64,000 nt of DNA, taken from positions 12,958,001 to 13,022,000 of the forward strand of contig OZ176051.1 in NCBI GenBank assembly GCA_964247055.1. The letters run 5' to 3'. Each line of letters starts with the position of its first letter. The first letter of the stretch is position 1. The notes beneath the pieces are model-generated. The model did not search any database. It saw only the letters and a program-made list of their open reading frames with translations, and was not told the origin of the DNA. The position numbers and the translations under genes are program-made. The stretch comes from Paragordius varius (lineage: Eukaryota; Nematomorpha). This document shows positions 44,489-56,100 of this stretch, piece by piece.

Positions 44489-47400
44489 TTAATTTTGATT
44501 ATCTTGTTCATATTTAACACCCATCAACTTTCGACATTGTTCAATGATTGAGGCAAATTCCATTGAGTCGTTGTGACTTACTATGGAACTTTCTTTCAAA
44601 CCTAAAACCAAAAATAAAATAGGTTATGAATTCATTTTTTTTATTTATTTTAACATTTATCACATAAATATTTCTGCAAAAAAAACAGTAAAGAACAACT
44701 TAAACTGTAACACAACCAATTTATAAACCCTTATAAGTTTTTGGCTGCCACAAAAAGTTATAATTTTTAAAATTTTGATAAATTAAAACGGATAAGACAT
44801 AAAAAATGATAATAAACAAATATAAACCGAAAAAAATAATGTTCAGAAGCATAAACATCCAAAAATGAATGAATTTTCAAGCACAGATTTATCTAAAAAT
44901 TTAAGTTAATTTTAATTAATGAATGAACTCCATACATATATAAAAAAGTATTTTCATTTCCCATTAGATACCAAAAACAAGAAGTATTAATATGCATAGG
45001 ATATAAACCTTCAAATATATATAATGGGATTATGACGCTAATAGGATACAATTTATTTTGATAGCATTTTATACGGATATTAACTATCGAATAAAAAAGT
45101 TGTAAAAAAAATATTTTTAAAAAATCCTTGATGAGATACGAAATCATATCAATAATAATTAAAAGGCTGCCTAAAAATATGACATTTTTCACTGTGGGGT
45201 GATATCCATTTTGAAACAATTATAATTTTGATTTTCTAGCTACTTAATAACTTATATCCATATATGATCATTTCCTGTAAAATCTCTTGAAAACACAATA
45301 ATTTTTTTTAAGTTTAAGACCCATCCCCCCTTTAATGTTATATTTATATTGTAAATACAATCGTATAAATCATTCTAAAAACACCGACCACGCCTATTTT
45401 GTTGGAGAAAAATGGTCATTACTTAATTATGATTAAGGCAAATTTTGATTTTTTTCTTAAAAAAAACTAAAAAAAGTAAACAGTGTGTCTATAACCTTTA
45501 TCAATGCATCGTTTAACCTCATCTGCTTCGTAGAGAAAACCAACGCCATTATCATAGATAGATTTTGCAACGGGTTGGGGGAATGGAAATGTGTGTTCTT
45601 TATCTTTAATGTACATTTTATCACTACACCAAAACGGTTTTGAAATCTACAAATCAAAATTGTAAAACATCATCATTGTTAAAGCAATGCATGCTTTTGG
45701 GCAAAAAAACGTATTTGATCAAAAAATTAAAATCGATATGACTTGGCAAAGAAAAAATGGTCAATTTTCCTCGAATGTAAATAAACCAGTTTTAAAAACA
45801 GATATAAAATCAAAAATTAGGATGCACGAAAATATCATCAACTATATAAAAAAATGTCTATTTCAAACGATTTATAAATTTTTTGGACAAATATTAAAAC
45901 ACATCAAAAATATCAGAAAGTCGCATTTAAATAAAAACATAAAAATTTGGGTTTAGCCAGAACCGCACAGAGAACAATTTGTATATATACCATTCACAAT
46001 GCAAATTCACCCTTAAACAACCTAATTCACCCTCGAACAATTCAAATTCACCCTTGAACAATTTATAATCGCCCTAAAAATGATTTATGTGTTTTCGGGC
46101 TAATGTAACTCATCAATATGTATATATCTTTATGGCTTAGTTTATTATTTTTATTCTTTTAATTTGAATAAAATTCCATTTTTAAAAATACAGATAATTT
46201 TTAATCTTGAAAAACACATAATTTCTTTTAGGATGACTTTATGTTCGAGGGTGAATTTGAAGTGTAAATAATTTACTTTTATTTCTCTATTACAACGTTT
46301 TACCATTTACCATTTACAATTTTCCATTTAAAATCAGCCAAAAATTTTTTTGTAATAAACTGAAAGAAATATGGTTTTTTTAGTTTTAAAAATAAATGTA
46401 AAAATAAAAACCTGTATGGTCCCTTTAGTACCACAAATGTTAGCTTCGTTGGGAACCTGAGTTACGCAAGAAAGTTGAAACGATGATATCCGATTATGAG
46501 AATATTCCAACGTTACACTATCAAAAACGTCACAACCTATATACATTCAATGGTAAACAAGCTATAACATTTAGCCTCAAATTATGATAAGTTTCTTTCT
46601 TTCGAAATAACCAGTGCAATGTCTATAAAGTAATTATACCTCATGCTTTTTTTGGTAAAAATCAAAAAATCTATAGTTTTTAAGTTGGTTAAAAAGCCGT
46701 CGCTAAAAAGTTATTAAACCTTGGGGGGGTATGGAAAAAATATATATATTATTAATTATTTTAATATTTACATATTTACACGTATGCAATTTATTATTTA
46801 AATCTAGACTTCTTAAATTTATATAAAAGCATCCATCATTTATAAACATTTTGAAAGGTTCATATGATTGGATATGTATGTCAATATATTCGGAGAAATC
46901 ATATGTCAAAAATAAATATAAGTCAAATTTCTACTTATGTCAAAATTTTAAGCCAAATACACCTTTGATGACTATGTTAAGTTTTAAGTTTTTATTTCCT
47001 CGTAAAAGTTTCTTACCGTATTCATTGAGGTATCCGATAGCAGTAATTTTTCTGGGATATTCCCCAAAAACCATTTGAGAAAGGGCAATACAATAAACTC
47101 CCATATCCATTATGACTCCACCCCCAAGTTCAGGCTTATAATATATATACATAAATGTTAATAAAAGCTTAGAAAGTACATTTAAGAATATATATACAGT
47201 CATGTATCTTTTTTTTTATCAAAAATTTATTTATTTTCGTTAAATGGGCATAAATATTTGGTAAAGAATGAAAAAAAACAAGAGCTCTATGGTAATTCTT
47301 TTACTTTTTGATGAATATGATATTGTTAATACCATAAAGCTCTTTAATTATCTATTTTTACAAAATATTTATATTTATACCCATTTAACGAAAAAAAATA

Positions 47401-49115
47401 AATTTTTGATAAAATAAAGGATACATGACTGTATTAAATTTTATGTGCAAATACAATTGATATTTCACAAAATGATGTGGTTCCTTTATTTTATTTAAAG
47501 AATGAAAAAAACAAGACTATGGTATTAAGAATATCATATTCGTCAAATAAGTGTGAAAAAAGGCGTCGAAAATCTTATATGTTAAAAATATGTTTGATCT
47601 GTTTTGTTTAAAACATCAATTTGTTTCAAAAAAAGTAATAAAATTTTGATAAAAAATTTAGCAAAAATTTATTACCAAGCCAACATTTATTTTAAGATAG
47701 AGGGTTACTTGCTATTATATTTTATTATACTTAAACACATTTTACTATAGAGGATTTTCGACGCCCTTCCCCCACACTTCTTTTACGTTTTTCATGAATA
47801 TGATATTGTTAAATACCATAGAGCTCTTGTTTTTTCCATTCTTCGTCAAATATTGCTACCCATTTAACGAAAAAAAAAATAATTTTTTTATAAAATAATG
47901 GAAACATGATTGTAAGAAAAGAGAGACAAATACAATAATAGTACGCACAAAATGAGAATTGAATCTCCATATTTATGCGATGTAGCCTTACCTTCAAAAC
48001 TCTGTCGGATAAAATATCCCCTGAAACGCCAAACGTAACAGTAACCAATTTAACATCACCCAAAGTTTTTTTCTTGAGTTCTGCCCTTAAACGTTCTTGA
48101 ACGGGAAAAAATCGGGCCCACATACCCTGTAGTGCCAATATAGATACGATAAAAAATTTAAGTAAATTGATAAAAAATTAATTTTTTTATCAAAAATAAT
48201 GTCAATTTAAATATATATTTTAAATTTTTAAATTGATATTTTGGGGCAAGAAAATGCTGTAAATGGCAAATATGAATGCTAACCTTGAATGTTATGTGTT
48301 GATAGGGTTTAACACTTAAATTTATTGTAAAACATAAAATTTATATATTTAACAAAACAACTATATTGATATAAAATTTGATTAAAAAAACACTATTGAA
48401 TACATATTCCATATGTCTAAAAGCAAGGCAAATCTAATTAACATAATTTTAAATGGATAACATGTATTTTAAAATACCATGTATTTAAATAATTTTTGAA
48501 AAAAATTTTAAATGGTAGAAAACAAAACTGTGTTACATTAACTTCTATTTGTAACATATGCAAGCTTACCTCCATGAAAAAAACATTTTGAGATTTAGCC
48601 AAGTTTATCATTTCTGAAACTTCGCGGACATTCATTCCCAGAGGTTTTTCACACAAAACGTTTTTCTTTTTCTTAAGTAACATCATAACGACAGGGTAAT
48701 GGCCATTATTGGTATTTCCAACATAAAAAACATCTAATCAAAAATAGAAAAGCTCATGGATTAAAATAGATTATATTTGATGTGATAATAATTTAGACCT
48801 AAATTAAAAAAACAATCATAAAAAACGTTAACAAATTTTAATTTTGCGGAATTATTATAACAAAATATATATTATACCTATATCAGGATTATTGGCCATT
48901 TCCTCATAATTACCGTAACTCATGGGTATTTCATGTTTTTTGGCAAATTCATCGGCTTTTGATTTCTCACGGGCTGCAACAGCCATTATCTAAATTAATA
49001 GATATAAAAACGTTTTTACTTTATGCTTTTTTTCTGGATCACTTCGGAGGCCAATACAAAAATCATTACTAATTTTTCCGGCTGAAACAATTCCCCACCG
49101 AAGTTGTGTTGGCAT
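44489..49115 (-). CDS. DHDH: Dimeric dihydrodiol dehydrogenase (trans-1,2-dihydrobenzene-1,2-diol / D-xylose dehydrogenase)
   Basis: A cytosolic NADP-dependent GFO/IDH/MocA oxidoreductase acting on aromatic trans-dihydrodiols and D-xylose. Eight exons, all in frame: 49115-49020, 48989-48878, 48733-48570, 48126-47992, 47134-47017, 46536-46412, 45646-45496, 44601-44489; 337 residues (human 334). The N-terminal Rossmann fold starts LRWGIVSAGKIS (5-16); AVAAREKSKADEFAKKH follows. CEKPLG is at 97-102. DMGVYC 179-184 holds the catalytic-type Asp179 and Tyr183 (known as Asp176/Tyr180 in monkey DHDH), and His81 matches the family's conserved His. The C-terminal half has GTKGTIQ, then NGVGFLYEADEV and LMGVKYEQDN. 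Introns are 30, 144, 443, 857, 480, 765 and 894 nt. All family landmarks are intact, so it should be active. Introns 4 and 6 contain MITEs. Confidence 0.95.
45988..46270. mobile_element. MITE family C, copy 3, in DHDH intron 6
   Basis: Left 'AAATTCACCCTTAAACAACC', 'AATTCACCCTCGAACAATTC' and 'AAATTCACCCTTGAACAATT' are tandem units; right 'GTTCGAGGGTGAATTTGAAG' is inverted. It lies wholly inside the intron. Confidence 0.75.
47195..47433. mobile_element. Palindromic MITE, family J, in DHDH intron 4
   Basis: TACAGTCATGTATC at the left is mirrored by GATACATGACTGTA at the right. Internal mirrored blocks are TCGTTAAATGGG, AAAATATTTA and AGAGCTCTATGGTA. The whole 240 bp is a near-perfect hairpin. 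The TA-CAGT tips suggest a Tc1/mariner-type origin. Confidence 0.75.
47473..47916. mobile_element. Family J MITE, second copy, interrupted
   Basis: The left part 'AAAGAATGAAAAAAACAAGA...CTATGGTATTAAGAATATC' and right part 'GATATTGTTAAATACCATAG...CCCATTTAACGAAA' are a J element split by another insertion (47549-47779). The left terminus is degraded; the right ends near 'AACATGATTGTA'. Confidence 0.6.
47549..47779. mobile_element. Small element nested in family J copy, 231 bp
   Basis: Inverted ends AAGTGTGAAAAAAGGCGTCG and 'CGACGCCCTTCCCCCACACTT' followed inward by matching GAAAATC / GATTTTC. It lies inside a J MITE, itself inside a host intron. Superfamily not identified. Confidence 0.7.
48990..49019 (-). 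other. Ultrashort intron (30 nt), DHDH intron 1
   Basis: Minus strand GTAAAAACG...ATTAATTTAG in phase 0. Splicing joins the Rossmann-fold start (exon 1, 32 codons) to IMAVAAREKS, exactly the continuity seen in other DHDH proteins. Confidence 0.9.
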
Positions 49116-49237
49116 TGTGAAATGTCGAAAGACAAAAATGATGAGTAATGGTTAAATCAAACAAGGTTATATGATACATTTGTAAAAACATACGATGATA
49201 TATATTTGGTAAGGTTATAAATAAACCTATCTAAATC
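49116..49237 (-). other. DHDH upstream region
   Basis: Only about 120 bp separate the DHDH start codon from a family D MITE. No clear promoter element seen. Confidence 0.4.
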
Positions 49238-49805
49238 TTAAATACAACACACTCATTTTAGTCCTTCGATTCAAATTGGGGTAGTTGGATACCCCAGGCC
49301 TGTTTAAAATCAAATATTTTAAAAAGTATGGAAGGAATCGAAACCAGGGCAAAATTTAGTACTTATAAAACATTAATAAACCGAAATATATAAAAAAATT
49401 GAAAAATACTTGATATTATTTATTTAAGTAAAAAGCGAAAGGTAAAAATTTCGACAATGGGACATGTGTTGTATTAAAATATAATACAAAATAAACCGCT
49501 TTTTCTATTTAATGTTAGATGTAATTTATATAAAAAATTAGCTATAGTTTTACCCTTAAAATTATATGAAGTAGATATTTTGCAAAAATTTTGTAAAATA
49601 AAAATGGCGTCGAAGTAGTTTGACATGAAACTTTTTTTTCAAAACAATATTTTATATAGATATTTTGGCATATTTATATAATTTGTATCAGGATAGAAGC
49701 ATAAATTTAAATTGGGACCGTTTACTTCAGTAGTTTTTTAAAAATCCTAACTCAAATTTTGTCTTGGGTATCTAGATACCCCCATTTGAATCAAAGTGTT
49801 AAAGT
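49238..49805. mobile_element. MITE family D, copy 7 (inverted)
   Basis: 'AATACAACACACTCATTTTA' to 'CCCATTTGAATCAAAGTG-TTAA'. It includes the shared blocks 'TGGGACATGTGTTGTAT' and 'AAATGGCGTCGAAGTAGTTT'. Confidence 0.7.
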
Positions 49806-50390
49806 AATTTTTTGTTGTTTTATTATTATTAGCATGACCTCATAATCCTTTTTATTTTACTGCAAAAATTGTTTTAGTGTTGAAATTTTTAAATTTTTTT
49901 AGCTTTTTTGGGTATTTATTAATCACAGAGCGTATTTGAATATCTTAAAAATAATTTAAGGTAACGAGCTAAATTGAAAATCATGCTTTGTTAAGCTTCA
50001 AAAAAAATTTAAGTAAAATATTCTACGTCAGAAACTTATTATAGTCTATTTATATGGGATTTCATTCGTACAACAGGCAGATAATTGTATCTTATAAAGT
50101 GTACAAAAGCTTTCACCTGCTATTCACAAAAAAATATATTGATTTTAATATCAGCTATTTCCAATCTTGTAAGCTGTCCTAATTTTGTATCCAATAGTCA
50201 TAAAACCATTAAATATATTAGTTTTTATAATAATATATAAAAAAATGTTTGATAATTAATTTAATTAAAATAATTTTTTACAAGGTTGATTGATCTTTGA
50301 GAAAGGCCATGAAATTTTTGAATGTATAAATGTGTTAACGAAATATAATACCCTTTATTAACAATCCTGGCCGAAAATTATGAATGCATA
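49806..50390. mobile_element. MITE family E fragment
   Basis: 'TTTATTAATCACAGAGCGTA', 'TCGTACAACAGGCAGATAAT' and 'CAATAGTCATAAAACC' follow family E order. Strongly diverged. Confidence 0.45.
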
Positions 50391-50880
50391 TTAATACTTT
50401 AAATAGGAGATATCTAGGGGCTCCGGATTAATTTTTTTTTAAAAAAACTGTCGAAAGAAACTGTGCCAATTTAAATTTATGATTCTATCTTAATATCATG
50501 ATTAACCAAAATATAAATTTTAGTTTTAAAAAAAGGTCAAACTACTTGACGCCATTTTTATTTTGATCGTGTTTATATGATTTTTACGCCATAGAGCTAC
50601 TTTTTATTTGAACCACATCTTTCATATATCATGTGGATATTGTATTATTTTGGTAATTAGCTCATGCACTCAATTCATGTTGATCAACCTTGAAATTTAT
50701 ACATAAAATAAGTAATATCAACTTTTTTAATTGCAATTTCGGTGCATCATTGTTATATAAATGTAAACTGCAATGATTTCAGTTTGTTCCATATTTTTAT
50801 AATTATTTCATTTTAACAGGCCCATGGTCCCCAAAGATTCCAATTGAAAGTGGAGGACTGTGAATATTTTGTATCAAATA
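50391..50880. mobile_element. MITE family D, copy 8 (diverged)
   Basis: Contains 'AACTACTTGACGCCATTTTT', 'CAGGCCCATGGTCCCCAAAG' and an end 'TGGAGGACTGTGAATA' in the same orientation as copy 1. Confidence 0.45.
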
Positions 50881-51339
50881 AAATAAAGAAATGGGTAATG
50901 ATTTTTCATTTTTTATAAAATAATTGTATCATGCGCTCAAAAGGCTAAAGATATCACATTCGTATATCTGTTATAAAAGTATGAAAATATCATGAAGTGT
51001 TTTATAAAATTATAAATTAATATAAATTTTTAGTAGTGAACTTTTATTCTTGTCTGGATGTTGCTTTATATTTTTAAGGCTTGCTAGCAACAATTTTTAT
51101 AAATATTTAGCCCCACTAAAATTTTCAGGTTGATGAAAGCATTTGCCGTTAAAACACTCTCTATTATTTTATCTACTCATTTTGTAAGGAGTATATTTGA
51201 TAATATAATGGAACTATACAAATATTATCAACATTCCATTTCAAATTTATGATGAAATAAATCTATACATGTTTTAATGGTGAAGTCCACTTTTGTATCC
51301 ACCCAATATGAATAATTTAATTAGCCAAATATCATATAA
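50881..51339. other. Intergenic, no gene seen
   Basis: AT-rich, with a small E-like scrap near 50930 ('ATCATGCGCTCAAAAGGCTA'). Confidence 0.4.
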
Positions 51340-51621
51340 ACAGTTTATAGCATTAACAAAGGTATCTATTACATATAAAGCCTAAATTATATACATAATT
51401 AGTTTCCAAAATAATTTTATCCATATTTTTAAATCTGTCAAGTGTACCCTACACCACACTTGCAAATCTTGAAGTTTCATTTGATCATATGATTTCTTAT
51501 CACCTTCGAATCAAGTTTTCTTGCTTGACTCAACTCTAATGTTAAATTTTTATGTGTATAAGCGAGCCATGACTTTAAAAACTTGCAAGTCAAGTCAAAA
51601 AAAATTTTATCACCCCACCTA
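51340..51621. mobile_element. Family F element, terminal fragment
   Basis: The right end of family F ('AAAAATTTTATCACCCCACC') with inward 'ACTTGCAAGTCAAGTC' and 'TACACCACACTTGCAAATC', matching 7671-8700 in inverse orientation. The other end is missing. Confidence 0.6.
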
Positions 51622-51708
51622 TTGAGTTAATCTTTTCAGATTCAGAGTTTATGCACATGTATATTAAAAGCAATAACTTAATTTATAGTCGGTTAATTAA
51701 AAACTTAC

Positions 51709-51836
51709 ACTTTTAGTGGATGCGAATTGATTTTCATTTGAAATTCGCTCGTGGCCAGATCTTTAAATGTTTCAGCAGAAATTTTACAATAACATTGGTT
51801 TAAAATAAATCTTCGTTGTATTCGAAAAATAGTCAT
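51709..51836 (-). CDS. Candidate orphan first exon with mitochondrial-type N-terminus
   Basis: The minus-strand frame starts MTIFRIQRRFILNQCYCK and continues ISAETFKDLATSEFQMKINS, then HPLK and two bases of a split codon before an excellent GTAAGT donor at 51708. The basic, Ser/Cys-containing N-terminus with no acidic residue in the first 20 looks like a mitochondrial presequence, and the second half is less AT-rich than its surroundings. An upstream ATG (51935) is in frame but encodes an unlikely hydrophobic leader. No downstream exon was found before DHDH. It could be a gene relic cut by the family F insertion just downstream. Protein family not recognised. Confidence 0.4.
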
Positions 51837-52033
51837 GTTCCCAATAAAAAATTTTACTTTGAGAATAACCTTAAAAATATGAATAATTAAACTATACTGT
51901 GATAAATAATTACTTAAACAACAATCAACCGTCACATACTGCTTAAAGAAATGCGATCCAATTTATATGGAATATAGAGGGTTCTTCTAAATATGTGTTT
52001 ATTTTGAAAAAAATCGTGTTAATATGAAAACAG

Positions 52034-52564
52034 TTAATCCATTACCTTTTGGGGTAGTTTTATATCACAGAGCCAATTAAAATTAAAATATTTTAAAAAG
52101 TTTCTGCGGTATTAATCCCAATTTAAAATTCTTTCTTTAGTGTTTTAGGCACATTATACGGTTTTTTTAAAAATATTTAAAATTGTTAAAAATCCTCTTT
52201 CAAAACTTTTTTGCCGCTTTTTTTCTATAATTTTTTTAGATCGCTAAAGCAACATGCAAATAATTGTATATTATGTTGAAAATGTAAATGATTAACTATA
52301 AAAAGCTTCAGCCTCATTTTATCAGCAAAAACTTGGTATATCCTGATTTTCATTTCACTCGTGTTTGGAGCTGCCTCAATTATAGGCTCTAGAAGTATAA
52401 AACTGTAAAAAATAAAAACTTTTTATCTATTACATGAGAATGTTTGATAATTAATTTCTAAAATAACGTTTAAAACTGTGGTTTATTTAAAAAAATAAGC
52501 CGGTTATAAAACTACCCAAAAATGTAAACTAGGGCAAAAAAGTGAAAAGATAATGAAGTGTTAA
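52034..52564. mobile_element. MITE family E, complete copy with TTAA both sides
   Basis: TTAATCCATTACCTTTTGGG at the left and 'GATAATGAAGTG-TTAA' at the right; 'GGGGTAGTTTTATA' is mirrored by 'TATAAAACTACCC'. The 531-bp length and the AAGTG-TTAA right tip are the same as in family D. Confidence 0.7.
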
Positions 52565-53162
52565 ATAGAAGTATACGGCAAAATTTATAATTTATTCATA
52601 ATTTGGTAATAATAAAAATCACAATTATAAAATGTATAAAAATGATCTAGAATTTTGTTGGTTTGGTTTGTGTGTATACATATATTTAACAACTAATATA
52701 AAAAATGTCAAATATAAATAATTGATATTAGGCATAATAAGAAAAATAGCTATATTACATATATTATATAAAAATGGGTTAATTAAACTATCACAAAAAA
52801 TTTATAATTTTTACTACATAATAAATTTTGTCGAATTGATAGATACAAAAGCCAATTTAAAAATTAAGAAATAAATGCATTTCACTTATACTCAACTAAT
52901 GTATAAAGTAAATATATGGGAACGGTAAGAGATTCTGTTTAAAAATAATTTAATAGCCGCTTGTTAAACAGCCTTGAACTTATCTAAAAAGATAAAATTG
53001 TAGCATATGAATGACTGAAACTAGTTTAAAAAATTATTTTTGGAAAATAATAATTAACGGATTTTATTGACAATGAAATATTTGAGCAATTTTAATAAGT
53101 TTTGTGTGTGGTATTCTGACTCGATTGAAATAGTCATGCTATAAACGCGTCTTGTGAATTGA
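52565..53162. other. Glypican 3' flank, no further gene seen
   Basis: AT-rich; no exon or repeat recognised. Confidence 0.4.
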
Positions 53163-56100
53163 TCAGGCAATCAATATGAATTTGAGGTATATTGACCACC
53201 CCAAAAATATGGTTAAAAATGTCATTTGGAAATTATATGGATGAGAACTAAAACCATCACTAGTGTGGGTTGATCGTTGAGATTTTCCATCTAGTAATAA
53301 AACATTATAAATACATTTGATAAAAGAAGATTTTTCACCATTATAGGTGTTAGCATCGATGATAAATATACCGTCCTTTTGTTGAAAATGAACGCCTTAT
53401 AGTTACAACTAATTTGTTAAGAAATTTTCAGGTATATTCCCGTATTTACAAAAACGATATAGTTTGGGCATGACTAAATGAATTTATCCACTAAATCCAA
53501 AAAATTAATAGAATTTCTTAATCCTCAAAAAATCATATACACTGTGATTACCAAAAATTCCTGACATTTAACACTTTTGATATATTCCCAAGAGTTAGGA
53601 TTGCTATAAAAACTAAAAATCTCACCCTGATTTATATCATTACGGGCAATGATATCATCTATAATTTTGGGACCGGCAGTGTGTTGTGAAGGCGAGTAAT
53701 GAAGTGATTTATCGTTGTATACACCCTTTCCGTGCGTCGTAAGATTTTTGGAAAACCGATTTTTGAATAATTCAGTATCGGGTGTTAAACCGCTTCCTTC
53801 CAAAGTTATTCCATGATGGGTACCCTCTAAATCAACTAACAAATCATCGTGAGCCTTAGTTTTAGACGTTTTACCATTCGATGAGGATTGCTGATAGGTA
53901 TTGAATGGGCTAGACCCACTCCCTCCCATGGCTAATTTCAAAATATTAAATTGATAAAACTTTGGCATTTAAATTAAAGGAATGTGATACGTAATTATGT
54001 AGATTAGTCAGTGTATAAAAACGATATAGTATTGTTAGGTTTTCGTTATAAATGAATATAAAAGATTAGAAATAAAAAACATTAAAATTTTAAATTAAAA
54101 ATCTAAAATTCATCGAATGTTTATTGTAAAAAACGGGATAAAACAGGATGTTTGGGAAAATACTACCATGATTTGACTTTCACCAAAACGACATGGAAAG
54201 ACTCTAGGGTTATTTTAAATTTTTCTATATCAAAACAAATATTAATTATGTTATATACAATTAACCTCTACCCCTCTCTTCCATTTCCCTTTTAAATTAT
54301 ATTGGGTTATTCGTAACACAGTAGCGTATGGTTAAAAACAACAAATGATTGATGTATATCACATTCCTTTCTTAGAATATTGATTTGGACAGACAATGAT
54401 TGTTACATATATGCTACTGTATTACCAATTGCCCAACAATTTTAAAGTCCAAATAATTGTAAGTTAATAATAAGCATATTTACCACTTAATGCATTAACT
54501 AAATCTTCATCATCAACTACGGCATTATTTAATCGAGCCAATTTATTATTATTGTTATTAATGTTGGTGTTTATAAAACGTTCATCATTGCTGTTTAATA
54601 ATTGTTGGGCATCCACGACGTTTCCTTGCTTGGTATCGAAAGGATTCATCCCTGACCCCATGACTGAATTGGGGATAGAGGGCGTATCTTTTACACCATC
54701 TTCCATATCCATCAACAATGGATTATTGTTAAGCATAGGTCGATCTCTGCATCATACAATATTAGCAAAACAATATATATATATATATATATATTAGAGT
54801 ATAATAGAGTAAGCTATTCATTATCTTAGTATATACCATTTATAATTCTAATTCACTCTTGAACAATTCTAATTCACCCTTGAACAATTTGAATTCACCC
54901 TAAAAATGAATTATATGTTATTTAAAAATAGGAATTACCTATATTTTCATATATTTTTTAAAAAAAAATTTGTTGTAAATTAAAAATGTAAATCAAAAAA
55001 TAATAAACTATTCCATACTGATATATTTAATATTAATAATAAGTATGTTAGCTCGAAAACACATGATTTATTTTGGGATGAATTTAAATTGTTCAAAAAT
55101 GAAATCGATTTGTTCAAGGGTGAATTTGAACTGTAAATGGTAAATATAGTGGGAAAGGCGTGACAGTGTTTAAGTCTTCAGAAGTATTGATACAATATAC
55201 TAATTCCTTAATGAGGTGTTTAACATGCGGCACGCGAAAAATTTGGAAATTCATATTTCGTAAAAATATGCTTGATAGGGCCTAAATATATTTCCCCGCC
55301 AGATTTTTTGAGTTAATACGGCGCGCAAAACCATTTGTATAATAATCCCCCTGCCATTAACTGAAAAATATCATATTTTCAATTTCTTTTATAGCTGGGA
55401 TTGATTCCAAAGAAACCGTTTTTGGTTCTAAAAGGTTTTAAATCTTTTCATTGTCATTGGTTCCGGTTCCAAAGAATCTCTACCTAGATATTTTGGTGCT
55501 TCTCCAATTTTTAGCGAAAAAAATTGGTTTGGTCATTGTTTTATAGTATGGGTTCAAATTTGATTATCAAAATATTAATTTCAAAACAATTTTGCTGGTA
55601 TTGTATATTAATAATAATAATATAACCGTGAATTCTGGGCAGAAGGCTTATCGTTAGTATCACTGTTAAAAAAAGATTTTTCAAAATGTGAATTATCTAT
55701 TAGTTGGCTTATCATAGGGCTTCCTTGATAGCCCGGGCTATTTATAGCGGTATGACTAGCATATAATTGAGTTTCTATGGAAGCATTTTGATTATTTTCG
55801 TCATAATTGTGGAATTTTGAGTTATCTTTATTGAGAAGACTTGGCAAAAAAGGAAAAGTGTATGGTTGAGTTGTCATGGCAACTATGGGTTTAGTTGATT
55901 GCAAATTTTGGAACTGCGAAGCCAGCTGTTTTTCACTTTGTTGTTGAAGTATACCCATGGATATTAACTTTGATCTAATAGACTATAAGAGTGAGATATA
56001 TTAACCATTTTAATATAGGTAACACAATTAACAAATACACAGTATGTACATTTATGTTAGCCATTTTGCAGTAACAGTAGCGTAAGAGTAAAAACAAAAA

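Noticed and set aside
53525-53625. Read-through end of the glypican (GEIFSFYSNP... to the stop at 53525)
   Set aside because: A CAGG-GTGAG donor at 53625 joins in phase to an exon at 53395 that ends in a hydrophobic GPI signal; the read-through tail has no such signal.
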